DNA from: Reclinomonas americana ATCC 50394
Lineage: Eukaryota > Jakobida > Jakobea > Jakobida
NCBI GenBank assembly: GCA_048213135.1
Contig: PS015292.1
Location: forward strand, 53,323 to 73,912
DNA: 20,590 nucleotides
Direction: 5' to 3'
Of the stretch, positions 18,914-20,590 are shown in pieces. Below the pieces are notes generated by a model. It ran no database searches, was not told where the DNA came from, and worked only from the letters and a program-made list of their open reading frames with translations. The position numbers and the translations under genes are program-made. Position 1 is the first letter of the stretch. Each line of letters starts with the position of its first letter.

Positions 18914-19829
18914 CTATGTCGTGAGCTTCTCGGCCTCGCTTGCTGCCGCTCGCTTGTGCCTTGTCACCAGCACCAGCTTCTCTTCGACGTTGTTGACGAG
19001 GTGGTGCGCGAGGCTGCCGGCAATGAGGCGCTGGAGACCCAACAAGTCCCTGGTGCCCACCACTGCCAGCGACCGTGAGCAACCGATCAGAAGGGCGCGG
19101 CGATTCTTCGTGCGGCACGTACCAATCACATCCGCCTGACGACGGCGAGCCACGTCCTCGATGGTGAGGCGTGGATCCCCGCTGCACACGGTGATGGCCA
19201 CCTTGGAGTGCAACTTGCCTCGCGCCACCAGCATTGTCTGCCCGACCGACACATGAGGCACACAGAACCAATAAGACAAAGAAAGAGAGATCTCCTCTGC
19301 GTTCAGCACACCAGCATGTCTGATTGAGCAGCGCGCAGTGATTCGATGGCTGCATCAACTGGCGCCGGTCCCACGTACGGATCTTCGCGAATGTCGGGGG
19401 CCAAAAACAAGTCATCCTCATCACCACCGGCCGCCACATAGTCACGGATTACCATTGGCAGAGGTGCAGTGCCCTCGATGTTGTAGCCTGTGTGACGGGA
19501 GGAAGAATCAAGATGGTCAGCGAATCTTTTTCCCCACCCTCGTCATTGATTTCTGTCGGCTCGCCTGGTATCGAGTAGTCCGTCTCTATGCACCACGTGA
19601 GCTGTGCACGACATTAGTGGATGAAAGCGGAACATTCAATCTGCGCAAGCACAGGCGCACACACAGACCAACACGAAATCGCCATCCTGAACGAGGTCGG
19701 CCACCTGGCGACAGGCCTCCTCGGCATCGGCCGTTCCGTCGTAGGCTGTGTGGGGCGGGCGCACGGTCAATGCTGGACTAGGAGCTCGGCTCCTGGTGTC
19801 TCCCTCTTCTCACCGACAACGAAGCGCAT
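18914..19829 (-). CDS. Universal stress protein (UspA family), 198 aa
   Basis: Six exons on the minus strand: 19829-19814, 19745-19669, 19601-19538, 19487-19312, 19237-19123 and 19062-18914. They total exactly 199 codons with stop. USP folds are alpha/beta nucleotide-binding domains, many binding ATP, that act as small stress or signalling modules. Seen here: first strand MRFVVAYDGTADAEEA with the usual Asp-Gly after the strand; a long insert between strand 2 and helix 2; GDPRLTIEDVARRRQADVIV (the GDP motif and the strand before the phosphate loop); then VGTRDLLGLQRLIAGSLAHH and KLVLVTRHKR. The family nucleotide motif is G-2x-G-9x-G-(S/T). Here the second glycine is Asp (GTRD then nine residues then GS), so ATP binding may be weakened or altered. 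Start chosen because it begins the first strand. Whole gene seen; function in the cell unknown. Confidence 0.88.
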
Positions 19830-19982
19830 GCGCAGCACAAGGACGGAATAACAAAAGTCGGCGAATGGATGAACGAAAGGATACCCAATATCAATGCATG
19901 AATACACTTGGTTTTTTCCTGTTGCTTCGTTGTTTTGAATGTGAAAAGAATAGTACGGAAAATGGACAGATTGCAACAAAGA
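19830..19982 (-). promoter_or_regulatory. 153-bp head-to-tail spacer, AT-rich
   Basis: Spacer between the stop of the upstream minus-strand gene and the start of the stress-protein gene. It is markedly more AT-rich than neighbouring coding DNA. It must hold the upstream gene's 3' end and the stress protein's promoter and leader, unless the two are co-transcribed. No clear TATA box or poly(A) hexamer identified. Confidence 0.4.
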
Positions 19983-20590
19983 TCAGAACTGCTCCAGGAA
20001 CCACTCAAACACCTCCTCGCTGTCTACATCGTCGGACATGCCGGTTTCGATGCTGTCGTCGCTTCCCAGAACCTGCCGCCCGACTCAGCGGTGAGATGCA
20101 CACTCATCATGTACGGAGATGAGAGGATACAGGGGCGCGCACCTCAGTTGCCGAGTCGGACATATCGTTGAGTGAGCTCTCGTCGTTGTCTGCCAGTGCA
20201 TCCTCTGCCACGTACAAGTCGTCGGCCGACAGTTTTGCTGAGTCGGCGTCCTTTGCTGGGTCGCGCTCCGAGAACACATTACGCAGGAACGGGTTGATGG
20301 CGGTTTTTCTTGACCGCGGCTGTATAGAGGCAACAACTGCACGTGAGAACGCCCGCGCAGAAACGGGAGACAACTCGTTCGCCAGCAGAAACGCAACAGC
20401 AGCCCGCCGGCGATGAACGTAGTGCTTGGCCTTCTGCTCCACAACAGCGGTGAGTAGGGGAAGGGTTGATGGCAATACCACACACACACATATGTGTGCA
20501 ACGCAACGGGGTTCTGCTGCATCGCGGCTTCCACTTCGGTATCGTCGACATCATCCTGCGTCTCGTTTACCTCCGGCGCCGATTCCTGCA
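19983..20590 (-). CDS. Unrecognised protein, C-terminal part with acidic tail
   Basis: Three exons on the minus strand: about 20590-20507 (5' end outside the window, donor either GTTGCG at 20506 or GTGTGT a little further on), 20433-20143 and 20072-19983. The splice at 20142-20073 is in phase 0 and joins SDSATE to VLGSDDSIETG. The visible protein has an acidic lead (TQDDVDDTEVEAA), a basic helix (KAKHYVHRRRAAVAFLLANE) that continues into SARAFSRAVVASIQPRSRK, a short INPFLRNVF motif, then a highly acidic segment (DPAKDADSAKLSADD and on) ending in DVDSEEVFEWFLEQF. The charged-basic then acidic-aromatic arrangement is typical of adaptor or nuclear proteins, but I recognise no family and assign no function. 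Confidence 0.6.

Noticed and set aside
19875-19884. A second U12-like donor, GTATCCTTTC on the minus strand upstream of the stress-protein gene
   Set aside because: There is no matching branch site and no AG acceptor before the start codon at 19829. Probably chance, though a 5' leader intron was not excluded.
20118-20128. GTATCCTCTC on the minus strand, another U12-like donor
   Set aside because: It lies inside a phase-consistent intron that starts at GTGCGC just upstream. Using it would leave extra bases and break the join.
1-20590. CRISPR array, bacterial operon, prophage or tRNA/rRNA genes
   Set aside because: The coding is intron-rich eukaryotic sequence. No spaced direct repeats, ribosome-binding-site-led gene strings or structured RNA genes were seen.

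Overview
This is a GC-rich nuclear window from a unicellular or protist-like eukaryote. Coding sequence is broken every 70-500 bases by short introns (36-89 nt, one of 294 nt) whose removal restores frame exactly. Intergenic spaces are 54-330 bp and (CA)n tracts are common. It is a gapped assembly, with N runs at 1761-1780, 8845-8895, 10027-10207, 12634-12832, 13947-14331 and 18645-18883. I cannot name the species. An AT-AC intron with U12-type signals suggests that the lineage keeps a minor spliceosome.

Layout. 1-532: two CA-rich tracts, the second part of a 90-bp uninterrupted purine/pyrimidine alternation. 533-1460 (+): a small four-helix membrane protein, 3 exons. 1792-8844 (+): N-terminal ~1,820 residues of a giant protein in 20 exons, with an Ala-rich head, helical region, propeller-like region, LamG-like lectin fold, long helical region and first CUB-like (ZZEF1-type) repeat. 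8896-10026 is coded on the minus strand and carries a protease-associated (PA) domain. 10208-12633 (+) resumes with a second CUB-like repeat and a SPRY domain. 12833-13946 is again coded on the minus strand and is a HECT ubiquitin-ligase domain. Each minus-strand block fills exactly one contig between two N runs and lacks both its ends. I infer that both contigs were placed backwards and that all four blocks form one giant HECT E3 ligase.

14332-15385 (-): membrane protein with an N-terminal signal or anchor, a lumenal region, a second transmembrane helix and a polyQ tail. It diverges, across only 54 bp, from a complete UDP-glucose pyrophosphorylase gene (15440-17465, +, 10 exons, 488 aa), whose sixth intron has U12-type AT-AC signals. 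17576-18644 (-): C-terminal third of ubiquitin-activating enzyme E1, convergent with the pyrophosphorylase. 18914-19829 (-): a complete universal stress protein (6 exons, 198 aa). 19983-20590 (-): the 3' part of an unrecognised acidic-tailed protein.

Together the window holds both ends of a ubiquitin cascade (an E1 and a giant HECT E3), a sugar-nucleotide enzyme, a nucleotide-binding stress protein and two membrane proteins. Co-location of the ubiquitin genes need not mean co-regulation. All intron assignments come from reading frame, splice dinucleotides and protein-family fit, not from transcripts.
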